From assembly GCF_016907675.1 (NCBI RefSeq), contig NZ_JAFBCJ010000001.1, positions 1,178,001-1,242,000 of the forward strand: DNA of 64,000 nt. Reading direction: 5' to 3'. Origin of the DNA: Geodermatophilus bullaregiensis. GTDB taxonomy: Bacteria > Actinomycetota > Actinomycetes > Mycobacteriales > Geodermatophilaceae. The first letter of the stretch is position 1. The number at the start of each line of letters is the position of its first letter. The notes below the pieces were generated by a model that did not search any database, was not told the origin of the DNA, and was given only the letters and a program-made list of their open reading frames with translations. Shown in pieces: positions 8,611 to 16,729 of the stretch. The translations under genes and the position numbers were made by a program.

Positions 8611-8668
8611 CCTCGACGTCCTACAGTGACACGTCACCGGGTCGATCGGCGTGTAGCCCGTCCGGGTT
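8611..8668. promoter_or_regulatory. Conserved inverted repeat, site A of the candidate box regulon
   Basis: CTACA at 8621-8625 and TGTAG at 8652-8656 are separated by 26 bases. Read outward, the arms are TGTAGGACGTCG (minus strand) and TGTAGCCCGTCC (plus strand), close to the consensus TGTAGCACGTCC. It lies between the divergent amidohydrolase and DUF6158 genes. Same spacing and arms as at 10307-10342 and 16740-16775, while the 26-base interiors differ. Confidence 0.6.
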
Positions 8669-8766
8669 CCCTCGGGTGCAGCCAGCACGGTGTGCTGACA
8701 GCCGGACGGGCCGGGGGCACGATGCGACCGGGGCCACGGACCCGCGCGCCGAGCGGAGGAGCACTC

Positions 8767-9318
8767 ATGACCGAACGACCGGGCGTCCCGGCCCGCGAGC
8801 TGTCCGACGAGGACCTGGAGCGCCAGGGGGTGCACGCGCACGCCATGCGCCACTGGGTGTTCCTGCACGGGACCGCCGAGCAGTTCCGCACGCACACCGA
8901 GCGGATGCTCGAGCTCGAGCAGGAGTACCTGCGCCGCCACCCGCAGCGCACCTGGCAGGGGTCCGGGGGCGGGGCGGCCACCCCCTCGCGCGACGACCGG
9001 ATCCGCGACCTCGTGCAGACGTTCTCCCGGGCGGTCACGTCCCTGCTCGACGAGGAGCCCGCCCCGGCCGCGGCCGACGGCTCCGCCCGCGACCCCGCGG
9101 AGGTCCAGGCGGCGCTGCTGCGGCGCTTCGCCGAGGCGCCGGGCGGGCGGCTGCACAAGCTCGAGGCGCACCAGATCGCGCGCCAGCTGGCCCCGGACAG
9201 CCACCTCGTCGCCCGGCTCTACCGCCAGGACCCGCCGCTGCTGCAGGCCGAGCGGGACATGCGGGTGCTCACCGACGCCGGCCGCTCGTGGCTGGCCGCG
9301 CACGTCCCGACCGCCTGA
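8767..9318 (+). CDS. DUF6158-family protein
   Basis: 183 residues, soluble and highly charged. The first 65 residues (P-A-R-E-L-S-D-E-D-L, then F-L-H-G-T, then H-T-E-R-M-L-E-L-E-Q-E-Y-L-R-R-H-P) match the small actinobacterial DUF6158 family as I recall it, which has no known activity. The C-terminal 70 residues are a second helical segment (RLHKLEAHQIARQLAPDSHLVARLYRQD) resembling a short winged or helical regulatory domain. A GGAGGAG site precedes the ATG. It is divergent from the amidohydrolase across site A and therefore probably belongs to the same regulon. Function unknown. Confidence 0.7.
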   Translation: MTERPGVPARELSDEDLERQGVHAHAMRHWVFLHGTAEQFRTHTERMLELEQEYLRRHPQRTWQGSGGGAATPSRDDRIRDLVQTFSRAVTSLLDEEPAPAAADGSARDPAEVQAALLRRFAEAPGGRLHKLEAHQIARQLAPDSHLVARLYRQDPPLLQAERDMRVLTDAGRSWLAAHVPTA

Positions 9319-9344
9319 CGGCCCGGGACGGCCGGCGCGGTCCC

Positions 9345-10166
9345 TCAGCCGTCGCGGCTGAGCTCGCGCCAGGCCGTCTGGGCCCGCGGCGCCCAGGCGG
9401 CGTGCCGCTCGCGGAAGACCTCCGCCGCCCGGTTGCCGCTCCACCGCGGCGGCAGCAGCTCGCGCGGCAGCCCGGGGTCGAGGAGCGGGAACCGGCGCCA
9501 CTCCTGGACCAGCCGCACCTGGGCGACGAGCGCCTGCCGGTCCGTGCGCGGCCGGCGGGTCCCGACCAGCTCCAGGAAGTCCTCGTAGCGGCCCTCGATC
9601 GCGTCGAGGTCCCACGCCGTGCGCGTCAGGGAGCGCTCGTCGCCGACGACGCCGGCCTCGGCGACGAACGACCAGCTGCCCGACAGCAGGCCCAGGTCCT
9701 CGAGCACCCGGCGGGCCGCCTGCTCCCGGTCGATGCGCGGCGTGACCCACGTGGTCGTGTCGATCGACCCCAGGCCGGCCCAGCCGAGCTGCGTCCGAAG
9801 CCGCTGCCGCAGGGGGCGGGCGTTCTCCGGCACGCCCACCGCGAGCACCAGCCAGCGCCCGTCCCAGGCGCGGTCCTCCGCCGCGAAGCCGTAGATGCGC
9901 TCGGTGCCCTCGCGCAGCAGCGCCGTCCCGGCCTCGGTGAGCGACCAGCGGGTCTCCCGGCCGACCCGGCTGCCGGCGATCCACCCGCTGTCCGCGGTGC
10001 GCATGATCGCCTGCCGGGCGGCCTTCTCGGCGACGTCGAGGTCGGCCAGCAGGTCGATCAGCGTCGCCGTCCACACCGGGGCGCCGCTGGGCAGCACGAA
10101 CTCGCCGAGCACCGTGAGGAGCAGGCTGCGTGCGCTGGCCGCCCCCAGCTCCTGGCGCCGCGTCAC
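9345..10166 (-). CDS. PaaX-like transcriptional regulator
   Basis: About 273 residues. Order of domains follows PaaX: N-terminal winged helix (ARSLLLTVLGEFVLPSG, then AARQAIMRTADSGWI and GRETRWSLTEAG), a middle domain with W-D-G-R-W-L-V-L-A-V-G-V-P-E, and the PaaX C-terminal domain (LVAQVRLVQEWRRFPLLDPGLPRELLPPRWSG). PaaX proteins bind phenylacetyl-CoA or another aryl-CoA and repress aromatic-degradation operons. GTG 10166 chosen because GAGGGG lies six bases upstream and the resulting N-terminus fits the family; GTG at 10190 or 10196 are alternatives. It is divergent from the ABC transporter operon with repeat site B between them, making it the best candidate for the protein that reads these repeats. 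Confidence 0.85.
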   Translation of the reverse strand: MTRRQELGAASARSLLLTVLGEFVLPSGAPVWTATLIDLLADLDVAEKAARQAIMRTADSGWIAGSRVGRETRWSLTEAGTALLREGTERIYGFAAEDRAWDGRWLVLAVGVPENARPLRQRLRTQLGWAGLGSIDTTTWVTPRIDREQAARRVLEDLGLLSGSWSFVAEAGVVGDERSLTRTAWDLDAIEGRYEDFLELVGTRRPRTDRQALVAQVRLVQEWRRFPLLDPGLPRELLPPRWSGNRAAEVFRERHAAWAPRAQTAWRELSRDG

Positions 10167-10296
10167 GACCGGCCCCTCGACGAGTTCCACGCACACATCG
10201 TGACACCCCGACCACACTCCCCCGGCGGCCGACCACGACGCGGCCGGGCGAGGGCACCCGGCGACCGCGGGCAGAGGTGTGAGCCTTGACACACCT

Positions 10297-10349
10297 GGAC
10301 CGTCTGCTACATGCTCGGCTGCTGACAGACGTGTGGCTGTAGCACGTCC
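10297..10349. promoter_or_regulatory. Conserved inverted repeat, site B of the candidate box regulon
   Basis: CTACA at 10307-10311 and TGTAG at 10338-10342 with a 26-base spacer. Outward arms TGTAGCAGACGG (minus) and TGTAGCACGTCC (plus). It lies between the divergent PaaX-like gene and the ABC transporter operon, with its right arm 26 bases before the start of the substrate-binding protein, i.e. in the zone of a core promoter or its operator. Confidence 0.65.
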
Positions 10350-10368
10350 TGACTCGACGGAGAGTTAC

Positions 10369-11601
10369 ATGACGCTGCACGGCCTGTCCCGGGGGCGGCT
10401 GCTCGGTTCGCTCGGCGCGGTGGCGCTGCTCTCGGCCACGACCGCCTGCGGCGGCGGGAGCCTGGGCGGCGGCGACGAGGACACCGGCGGCGAGGGCGGC
10501 GGCGGAGGTGGCGGCACCGTCCGCGTCGGCCTCGTGATCCCCCAGGCCGGCGTCTACACCCCGCTCGGCGAGGACATGCAGCAGGGCTGGGACCTGTGGC
10601 TCGAGCAGAACGACGGCCGGATGGGCGACTACGAGGTCCAGACCGTCGTCGCCGACGAGGGCGAGGGCCCCGACACCGGCGTGCCCGCCATCCAGCGCCT
10701 GCTCCAGGAGGAGCAGGTCGACGTCGTGGTGGGCATCGTCAACTCCGCGACGGCCCTCGGCGCGGCCGACCAGTTCACCGAGGCGCAGAAGCTGCTGGTC
10801 GTGGCCAACGCCGGGGCCGGCGCGATCACCGGCGAGGCCACCTCCCCCTACGTCTGGCGGACCTCGTTCACCAACGCCCAGGTCGCCGCGGCCATGGGGC
10901 AGCACCTGGCCGAGGAGGGCGTCGGCCCGGTCTACGTCATGGCGCCGGACTACGCCGCCGGGCAGGAGGTCGTCGCCGGCTTCACCGAGGCCTACGAGGC
11001 CGGCGGGGGGACGGTGGCCGGCCAGGCGCTGACCCCGTTCGGGACCACCCAGGACTACCAGCCGTTCCTGTCGGGGATCCGCGAGTCCGGCGCGGCCGCG
11101 ACGTTCGTCTTCTACTCCGGCGCCGAGGCGGTCAGCTTCGTCCAGCAGTACGACTCGTTCGGCCTCAAGGCCGAGATCCCGCTGTACGGCTCCGGCTTCC
11201 TCACCGAGGGCAGCGTCCTGGAGGCCCAGGGGCCCTCCGCCGTCGGCGTGCAGACGACGCTGCACTACTCCACGGAGATCGACAACGAGGCGAACACCGA
11301 GTTCGTCGAGGCCTACGAGGCGGCCTACGACGAGCCGCCGACGGTGTTCGGCATGACCACCTACGACACGGCCAACGTGCTCGCCGACGCCCTCGCCGAG
11401 GCGGGCGGACTGAGCGGCGACGAGCTGTCGGCCGCCCTCGAGGGCCTCGGCGAGATCGAGGACAGCCCCCGCGGTCCGTGGAGCTTCAACGGCCAGACCC
11501 CCGAGCAGAGCATCTACCTGCGCGAGGTGACCGACGAGGGCGGGACGCTCGTGAACAGCGTCCTCACCGACCTCGGCACCTTCCCCCAGCCGGGCAGCTG
11601 A
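10369..11601 (+). CDS. ABC transporter substrate-binding lipoprotein, branched-chain/aryl acid type
   Basis: 410 residues. A signal peptide with a lipobox ending at C27 (S-A-T-T-A-C) is followed by a Gly/Asp/Glu linker and a type I periplasmic-binding fold of the LivJ/LivK family (VRVGLVIPQAGVYTPLG, then VDVVVGIVNSATALGAAD, and YDTANVLADALAEAG). These proteins capture leucine-type amino acids or, in aromatic clusters, benzoate-type acids, and hand them to LivHM. It heads an operon with two permeases and two ATPases, upstream of the box catabolic genes, so an aromatic acid is the likely cargo. A GC-rich stem-loop separates it from the first permease gene, which would allow higher expression of the binding protein. 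Confidence 0.9.
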   Translation: MTLHGLSRGRLLGSLGAVALLSATTACGGGSLGGGDEDTGGEGGGGGGGTVRVGLVIPQAGVYTPLGEDMQQGWDLWLEQNDGRMGDYEVQTVVADEGEGPDTGVPAIQRLLQEEQVDVVVGIVNSATALGAADQFTEAQKLLVVANAGAGAITGEATSPYVWRTSFTNAQVAAAMGQHLAEEGVGPVYVMAPDYAAGQEVVAGFTEAYEAGGGTVAGQALTPFGTTQDYQPFLSGIRESGAAATFVFYSGAEAVSFVQQYDSFGLKAEIPLYGSGFLTEGSVLEAQGPSAVGVQTTLHYSTEIDNEANTEFVEAYEAAYDEPPTVFGMTTYDTANVLADALAEAGGLSGDELSAALEGLGEIEDSPRGPWSFNGQTPEQSIYLREVTDEGGTLVNSVLTDLGTFPQPGS

Positions 11602-11620
11602 GCCCGGTGTCCCCGTCGCC

Positions 11621-11649
11621 GCCCTCCCCCGCCGCCGCGGCGGGAGGGC
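11621..11649 (+). other. GC-rich stem-loop between binding protein and permease genes
   Basis: GCCCTCCC(cc)GCCGC at 11621-11635 can pair with GCGGCGGGAGGGC at 11637-11649, with a two-base bulge and a very tight loop. In ABC operons such structures often protect the upstream binding-protein mRNA or attenuate read-through. The ribosome site GGGAGGAGG of the next gene starts immediately after, so it could also affect translation. Confidence 0.35.
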
Positions 11650-11668
11650 CGGGAGGAGGCCGCAGACC

Positions 11669-12559
11669 GTGATCGGCTGGTTCGACGAGAACCTGGTCAG
11701 CATCCTCAACGGCTTCGCCATCGGCTCGCTGCTGTTCATCCTCGCCGTCGGCCTGTCCATCGTCTTCGGGATGATGGACGTGCTGAACCTCGCCCACGGG
11801 GCGCTGTTCCTCGTCGGCGCCTACCTCGCCTGGAGCCTGCTCTCCGACGGCGCGACGTGGGGCGGGTTCCTCGCCGCGCTGGGGATCGCCGCGCTCGTGG
11901 GGCTGCTCGCCGGCGGCGCCCTGTCGGTGATGACCGAGCCCCTGGCCCGGCGGCCGATCCTCGACCAGGCGCTGCTGACCCTCGGGGTGTCGCTCGTGGT
12001 CGCGGAGGTGCTGTCGATCGTCTACGGCAACGACGCGCTCTCCGTCGGCGCGCCGCCCGGCCTGGCGGAGAGCGTGTCCTTCCTGGGCCGCTCCTACCCG
12101 GCCTACCGCCTGGCGCTCATCGGCGTCGGCCTGGTCCTCGCCGCCGTCGTCTACGTCGTGGTCGAGCGGACCTCGGTCGGCGCGCTGGTCCGCGCCAGCG
12201 TCGCCGACCGCGAGATGGTCTCGGCCATGGGCATCGACAACCGCAAGGTCAAGGTCGCGGTGCTCGGCATCGGCTCCATGCTGGCGACCGTGGCGGGGGT
12301 GCTCGGCGCGCCCGTCTACGGCGCCCGGCCCGGCCTCGACGACACCATCCTCATCCTCGCCCTCGTGGTCGTCGTCATCGGCGGGCTCGGCTCGGTGAAG
12401 GGCGCGCTCGTCGGCGCGCTCGTCATCGGGCAGGTCGAGTCGCTCGGCCGGGCGCTGCTGCCCGACGTGGCGTCCTTCATCCTGTTCGGCACCCTGGCGC
12501 TGGTGCTCGTGCTGCGGCCGCGCGGGCTGTTCGGCCCGAGGAAGCTGGCGGGGACGTGA
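11669..12559 (+). CDS. livH: Branched-chain-type ABC permease, LivH family
   Basis: 296 residues with about eight membrane segments. The family signature is clear: GLSIVFGMMDVLNLAHGALFLVGAY at the N-terminus and the EAA-like loop with A-S-V-A-D-R-E-M-V-S-A-M-G-I-D. LivH forms the transmembrane channel with LivM. The GTG start has a strong GGGAGGAGG upstream. The last bases overlap the livM start (GTGA), so stoichiometric production with LivM is expected. Confidence 0.92.
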   Translation: MIGWFDENLVSILNGFAIGSLLFILAVGLSIVFGMMDVLNLAHGALFLVGAYLAWSLLSDGATWGGFLAALGIAALVGLLAGGALSVMTEPLARRPILDQALLTLGVSLVVAEVLSIVYGNDALSVGAPPGLAESVSFLGRSYPAYRLALIGVGLVLAAVVYVVVERTSVGALVRASVADREMVSAMGIDNRKVKVAVLGIGSMLATVAGVLGAPVYGARPGLDDTILILALVVVVIGGLGSVKGALVGALVIGQVESLGRALLPDVASFILFGTLALVLVLRPRGLFGPRKLAGT

Positions 12560-13593
12560 GCGCCACCGTGGCGTCCACCGTGGCCGACACCGCCGTGTCC
12601 GCCGGCCGGCCCGGCGGGCGACGGCGTCCCCCCTCGCTGCTGCGGGCGCTCCCGGCCGTCCTCGCCCTGGTGCTGCTGGCCGCGGCCCCGTTCTTCCTCG
12701 CCCCGTTCGCCACGACGGTGCTCGGCCGCGTGCTGGTGTTCGCGCTGTTCGCCGTGAGCCTCGACCTCCTGGTCGGGGTGACCGGCCTGCCGTCGCTGGG
12801 TCACGCCGCCTACTTCGGCGCGGGGGCCTACACGGCCGGCCTGGTGTCGATCCACGTCACCAGCGAGGGGCTGGTCCCGGTCCTGGCCGCCGGACTCGCC
12901 GGGGCGGTCGCGGCCGCCGCGACCGGCTGGCTGGCGGTGCGCAGCAGCGGGGTCTTCTTCCTGATGCTGACCCTCGCCATCGGCGAGATCGTCTTCCAGC
13001 TGGCCACGACCCTGGACTCGGTGACCGGCGGCTCCAACGGCCTCTACGGCATCCCCGCCGTCCGGCTCGGGGGCACGCCGCTCACGCTCGCCGGCCACGT
13101 GTACTGGTTCGTCCTGGCGGTGGCGGTCGCCGGGTTCGCCTGCCTCTGGCTGGTCTCACGCTCGCCCGTCGGCGGTGTGCTGCGCGGCATCCGCGACAAC
13201 GAGCCCCGCCTGCGGTCGCTCGGGTACTCCCCGTTCCGCTACAAGTACGTGGCCTTCGTGATCGCCGGCGCCTTCGCCGGGGTGGCCGGTGGCCTGTTCG
13301 CCGCGCAGGTCCGCCTGGTCACGCCGAGCGAGGCCGGCTTCACCACCGGCGCGCTGGCCCTGCTCGCGGTCGTCCTGGGCGGGGCGGGCTCGCTGTGGGG
13401 GCCGGTGCTCGGCGCCGCGGTCGTCGTCCTCGTCCGCGACGCCCTGGGCCCGACCCTCGACGGGCACGGCCCCCTCGTCCTCGGCATCGTCTTCGTGCTC
13501 GCCGTCTACCTGCTGCCGCGGGGCTTCGCCGGCCTGGCCGGGGTCTCCGGGGCCCTGCGGCGCCGGCGCACGGCCCGGGGAGGGACGACGTGA
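12556..13593 (+). CDS. livM: Branched-chain-type ABC permease, LivM family
   Basis: 345 residues. After a 30-residue polar N-terminus there are about nine membrane segments with the LivM marks: SLDLLVGVTGLPSLGHAAYFGAGAY and the cytoplasmic loop S-P-V-G-G-V-L-R-G-I-R-D-N-E-P-R-L-R-S-L-G-Y. It pairs with LivH to form the channel. GTG start overlapping the livH stop by four bases and its own stop overlapped by four bases by livG, so livHMG are tightly coupled. Confidence 0.92.
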   Translation: MSATVASTVADTAVSAGRPGGRRRPPSLLRALPAVLALVLLAAAPFFLAPFATTVLGRVLVFALFAVSLDLLVGVTGLPSLGHAAYFGAGAYTAGLVSIHVTSEGLVPVLAAGLAGAVAAAATGWLAVRSSGVFFLMLTLAIGEIVFQLATTLDSVTGGSNGLYGIPAVRLGGTPLTLAGHVYWFVLAVAVAGFACLWLVSRSPVGGVLRGIRDNEPRLRSLGYSPFRYKYVAFVIAGAFAGVAGGLFAAQVRLVTPSEAGFTTGALALLAVVLGGAGSLWGPVLGAAVVVLVRDALGPTLDGHGPLVLGIVFVLAVYLLPRGFAGLAGVSGALRRRRTARGGTT

Positions 13594-14381
13594 GCGACGC
13601 CCTGCTGTCCCTGTCGGGGGTGAGCCGGCACTTCGGCGCGCTCACGGCGGTCGACGACGTGACCCTCGACGTCCCCGCCGGGGCACGGCACGCGCTGATC
13701 GGTCCCAACGGCGCGGGCAAGAGCACCCTGTTCAAGCTGGTGACCGGCAGCATGCCGGTGTCGGCCGGGCGGGTGTCCTTCGCCGGTACCGACGTCACCC
13801 GGCTGCCGGAGCACGCCCGGGCGCGGCTGGGGATCAGCCAGACCCTGCAGCACTCCAGCCTGTTCACCTCGCAGACCGTCGAGCAGAACGTGCTGCTCGC
13901 CGCCCAGCGGCGCCGCGGGTCGCGCGCGTCCCTCGTGCCGCGGCGGCAGGCCGCCGCCCGCGAGCGGGTCGCCGCCCTGCTCGCCGACGTCGGCCTCGAG
14001 TCCCGCAGCGGCAGCCCCGTCGCCGACCTCTCCCACGGTGAGCGGCGGCAGCTGGAGGTGGCCGTCGCCCTGGCCTGCGACCCGCAGCTGCTGCTGCTCG
14101 ACGAGCCGGCGGCGGGCATGTCCCCCGCGGAGAGCGCGCGGCTGGTCGAGCTGGTCCGGGCGCTGCCGGCGTCGGTCACCGTGGTCATCGTCGAGCACGA
14201 CCTCGACGTCGTCTTCGCGCTGGCGCGGTCGGTCACCGTGCTCCACCTGGGCCGGGTGCTGCTGACCGGCGCACCCGAGCAGGTGCGCGCCAGCGACGCG
14301 GTGCAGCAGGCCTACCTCGGCCCCGGCCGGGAGTCCCTGTTCACCGACTCGGCCGGACCGGCCTCCCTGGGGGTGGGCTGA
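13590..14381 (+). CDS. livG: Branched-chain-type ABC ATPase, LivG family
   Basis: 263 residues. Walker A is G-P-N-G-A-G-K-S near residue 39; signature motif L-S-H-G-E-R-R-Q-L-E-V-A; Walker B L-L-L-L-D-E-P-A-A-G-M; switch His in I-V-E-H-D-L-D-V-V. Signature has the LSHGE form common in LivG. It couples ATP hydrolysis to transport through LivHM. GTG start overlapping livM. LivF follows with no gap. Confidence 0.92.
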   Translation: MSDALLSLSGVSRHFGALTAVDDVTLDVPAGARHALIGPNGAGKSTLFKLVTGSMPVSAGRVSFAGTDVTRLPEHARARLGISQTLQHSSLFTSQTVEQNVLLAAQRRRGSRASLVPRRQAAARERVAALLADVGLESRSGSPVADLSHGERRQLEVAVALACDPQLLLLDEPAAGMSPAESARLVELVRALPASVTVVIVEHDLDVVFALARSVTVLHLGRVLLTGAPEQVRASDAVQQAYLGPGRESLFTDSAGPASLGVG

Positions 14382-15083
14382 GTGCTCGAGGTCCGCGGAC
14401 TGGAGTCCGGTTACAAGCGCAGCACCGTGCTGCAGGGCGTCGACCTCGACCTGCCCGAGGGTCGCGCGCTCGGCGTGCTCGGCCGCAACGGCGTCGGCAA
14501 GACGACGCTGGTCAACACGCTCATGGGGCTGGTGCGCGCCTCCGCCGGCACCGTCCGGCTCGGCGGGGTGGACCTCACCGGCCGCCGCCCCGACGTCGTC
14601 GCCCGGGCCGGCGTGGCCCTCGTGCCGCAGGGCCGGCGGGTCTGGGCGCCGCTCACCGTGATCGAGCACCTCGACCTGGCCGCGCGCCGCGGCCGGGGGC
14701 GCGGCCCCTGGGACACCCGCCGGGTGGTCGAGCTGCTGCCGCGGCTCGGCGAGCGCCTGCGGCACGGCGCCGGGCAGCTCTCCGGCGGCGAGCAGCAGAT
14801 GCTGGCCATCGCCCGGGCGCTGCTGACCAACCCGCGGCTGGTGCTCATGGACGAGCCGTCGGACGGGCTCGCGCCCACCGTCGTCGACGCCATCGGGCAG
14901 GTCGTCGTCGGCATGAAGGCCGAGGGCGTGACCCTGCTGGTGGTCGAGCAGGACCTGCACCTGGCCTTCGCCGTCGCCGACGAGATCGCGGTGGTGCAGA
15001 AGGGCCGGATCGTGCACCGCTGCTCGACGCCGGAGTTCCGCAGCGACAGCTCGGTGGCCCACCGTCTCCTCGGCGTGGCCTGA
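14382..15083 (+). CDS. livF: Branched-chain-type ABC ATPase, LivF family
   Basis: 233 residues, the usual LivF length. Walker A G-R-N-G-V-G-K-T; a P-Q-G-R-R-V-W-A-P-L-T-V Q-loop segment typical of LivF; signature L-S-G-G-E-Q-Q-M-L-A-I-A-R-A-L; Walker B L-V-L-M-D-E-P-S-D-G-L-A-P. It heterodimerises with LivG. The GTG start immediately follows the livG stop. It completes a five-component uptake system in one transcription unit. Confidence 0.92.
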   Translation: MLEVRGLESGYKRSTVLQGVDLDLPEGRALGVLGRNGVGKTTLVNTLMGLVRASAGTVRLGGVDLTGRRPDVVARAGVALVPQGRRVWAPLTVIEHLDLAARRGRGRGPWDTRRVVELLPRLGERLRHGAGQLSGGEQQMLAIARALLTNPRLVLMDEPSDGLAPTVVDAIGQVVVGMKAEGVTLLVVEQDLHLAFAVADEIAVVQKGRIVHRCSTPEFRSDSSVAHRLLGVA

Positions 15084-15090
15084 CTCCCCC

Positions 15091-16020
15091 GTGACCGACC
15101 CCGGCCGGTCGCGCCTGCAGCGGCTCGGTGTGCCCGCGCTCTTCGTGCTGCTGTGGAGCACCGGCTTCGTGGGCGCGCAGTACGGCCTGCCCCACGCCGA
15201 GCCGCTGACCTTCCTGGGGCTGCGGATGGTGATCGCCGCGTCGCTGCTGGCGCTGATCGCGCTCGTCCTGCGCGCGGCCGTGCCCGCCCGGCCGGCGCAG
15301 TACGGCCACTCCGCGGCGGTCGGGCTGCTGCTGCACGCCGGCTACCTCGGCGGGGTCTTCGTCGCGATCTCGCTCGGGACCCCGGCGGGCGTGTCGGCGG
15401 TCGTGGTCAGCCTGCAGCCGGTCCTCACCGTCGTGCTGGCCGGGCGGGTGCTCGGGGAGCGGACGGCGCCGCGCCAGTGGCTCGGCCTCGCGCTCGGGGT
15501 GGCCGGCGTGGTCGTGGTCGTCTGGCCGGGACTCACCGCGGCGGCCGGCCAGGCCGGGGCGCTGTCGACGCCGGGCCTCCTCGCCTGCCTGGTGGCGCTC
15601 GCCTCGGGCACCGCCGGCACGGTCTACCAGAAGCGGTACGGCGCCGGCGTCCCGCTGCTGTGGGGCACGGCCGTGCAGTACGCGGCCGCGGCGGCGGTCC
15701 TGCTGCCGGGCGCGGTCGCGACGGAGCGGATGACCGTCCGGTGGACCGGCGAGTTCGTGCTGGCGATGCTCTGGCTGGTGCTCGCCCTCTCCCTCGGCGC
15801 GGTCCTGCTGCTGATGCTGCTCCTCCGGCGGGGCACGGCCGCCGAGGTGTCCAGCCTCTTCTACCTGGTGCCGCCGGCCGTGGCCCTCGAGGCCTGGCTG
15901 CTGTTCGGGACCGTCCCGGCGGCGGTGTCGCTGGCCGGCGTCGCGCTCACCGCCGGAGGTGTCGCGCTGGTGGTCGTCCCCCGGCGCCGGCCGCTGCCGG
16001 TCGGGCAGCCGGCTCAGTAG
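15091..16020 (+). CDS. EamA/DMT-family transporter
   Basis: 309 residues with ten membrane segments in two EamA halves: LFVLLWSTGFVGAQYGL in TM1, then ISLGTPAGVSAVVVSLQPVLTVVLAG and a second half ending GVALTAGGVALVV. Members export amino acids or metabolites, or import small organic solutes. The GTG start is seven bases after livF, so it is the last gene of the transport operon and may export a toxic pathway intermediate. Its end overlaps the convergent acetyltransferase gene by seven bases. Confidence 0.85.
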   Translation: MTDPGRSRLQRLGVPALFVLLWSTGFVGAQYGLPHAEPLTFLGLRMVIAASLLALIALVLRAAVPARPAQYGHSAAVGLLLHAGYLGGVFVAISLGTPAGVSAVVVSLQPVLTVVLAGRVLGERTAPRQWLGLALGVAGVVVVVWPGLTAAAGQAGALSTPGLLACLVALASGTAGTVYQKRYGAGVPLLWGTAVQYAAAAAVLLPGAVATERMTVRWTGEFVLAMLWLVLALSLGAVLLLMLLLRRGTAAEVSSLFYLVPPAVALEAWLLFGTVPAAVSLAGVALTAGGVALVVVPRRRPLPVGQPAQ

Positions 16021-16667
16021 CGGTGCTCCTCCGGGTCGACGTACCCGCCGCTCTCCTCCTCGCCGGGCCCCCGGTCGGCACCGACGACGGCGGTCTCGGT
16101 CTCCGGCCGGGGCCGGCTCTCGGCGCGCCCCCGCTCGGCGAGGTACCGCGCCTGCCGGTCCCCCTCCGGGGGCGTCGCCCGGCCGGTGCCCGGCCGGCCG
16201 GCCTGGTGCTGGCCGACGTCACGGTCCCGGTCGCCGACCCGCTTGCGCAGCCGGCCGTCCTCGGCCGCCGTGAAGCCCCGCCGCTCCAGCCACGCCGTCA
16301 CCGCCGCCCGCTCCGGGTGTGTGTCGCGGACCACGTTGAGGACGTAGTTGAGTCCCCGCGCGGCGGCCTCCTCCTCAAGGTGGCGCAGGGCGAAGGCACC
16401 CACCCCGGTCCCCCGCGCGCCGTCCTCGACGGCCAGCAGGACCTCGGCGTCGCCCCAGACGTCGTCGAGCCAGCCGTAGCCCACGACCGAGCCGGCGCGC
16501 TCGACGCGCCACCAGTCGCTGGACAACCGCTCGCCGGGCCTGCGGGAGTCGCTGCGGAAGACGCCGCCGGGGACGGTCGCGAAGACGCGCTCGCGGTCGG
16601 CGTCCCACCGGGGGTCGTCCTCGTGCACCCAGCGCAGGGCGACCGCCTGCGTGTCGGGAACGGCCAT
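16014..16667 (-). CDS. GNAT-family N-acetyltransferase with polar tail
   Basis: 217 residues. Residues 1-150 form a GNAT-like fold: a motif-A-like V-L-L-A-V-E-D-G-A-R-G-T-G-V-G-A-F segment contains the R-G-x-G-x-G/A acetyl-CoA loop, and G-L-N-Y-V-L-N-V-V-R-D-T-H-P-E-R-A-A-V-T-A-W-L-E-R-R-G-F is motif B. The last 65 residues are charged, proline-rich and probably disordered. Paralogous to 7265-7702, which lacks the final strand. The gene faces away from boxC across site C, so both paralogues lie on the minus-strand side of a conserved repeat. Acceptor substrate unknown. Confidence 0.7.
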   Translation of the reverse strand: MAVPDTQAVALRWVHEDDPRWDADRERVFATVPGGVFRSDSRRPGERLSSDWWRVERAGSVVGYGWLDDVWGDAEVLLAVEDGARGTGVGAFALRHLEEEAAARGLNYVLNVVRDTHPERAAVTAWLERRGFTAAEDGRLRKRVGDRDRDVGQHQAGRPGTGRATPPEGDRQARYLAERGRAESRPRPETETAVVGADRGPGEEESGGYVDPEEHRY

Positions 16668-16729
16668 GTCCGACCCCCGTCCGGGATCCGGAGCCGCGCG
16701 GCGCACACGACCCACGGGGCTGTGGTCTG

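Noticed and set aside
7699-11760. 1353-codon minus-strand frame covering DUF6158, PaaX-like and the binding protein region
   Set aside because: Only its last 289 codons are a gene (the amidohydrolase). The upstream part lies opposite well-supported genes and contains no motifs.
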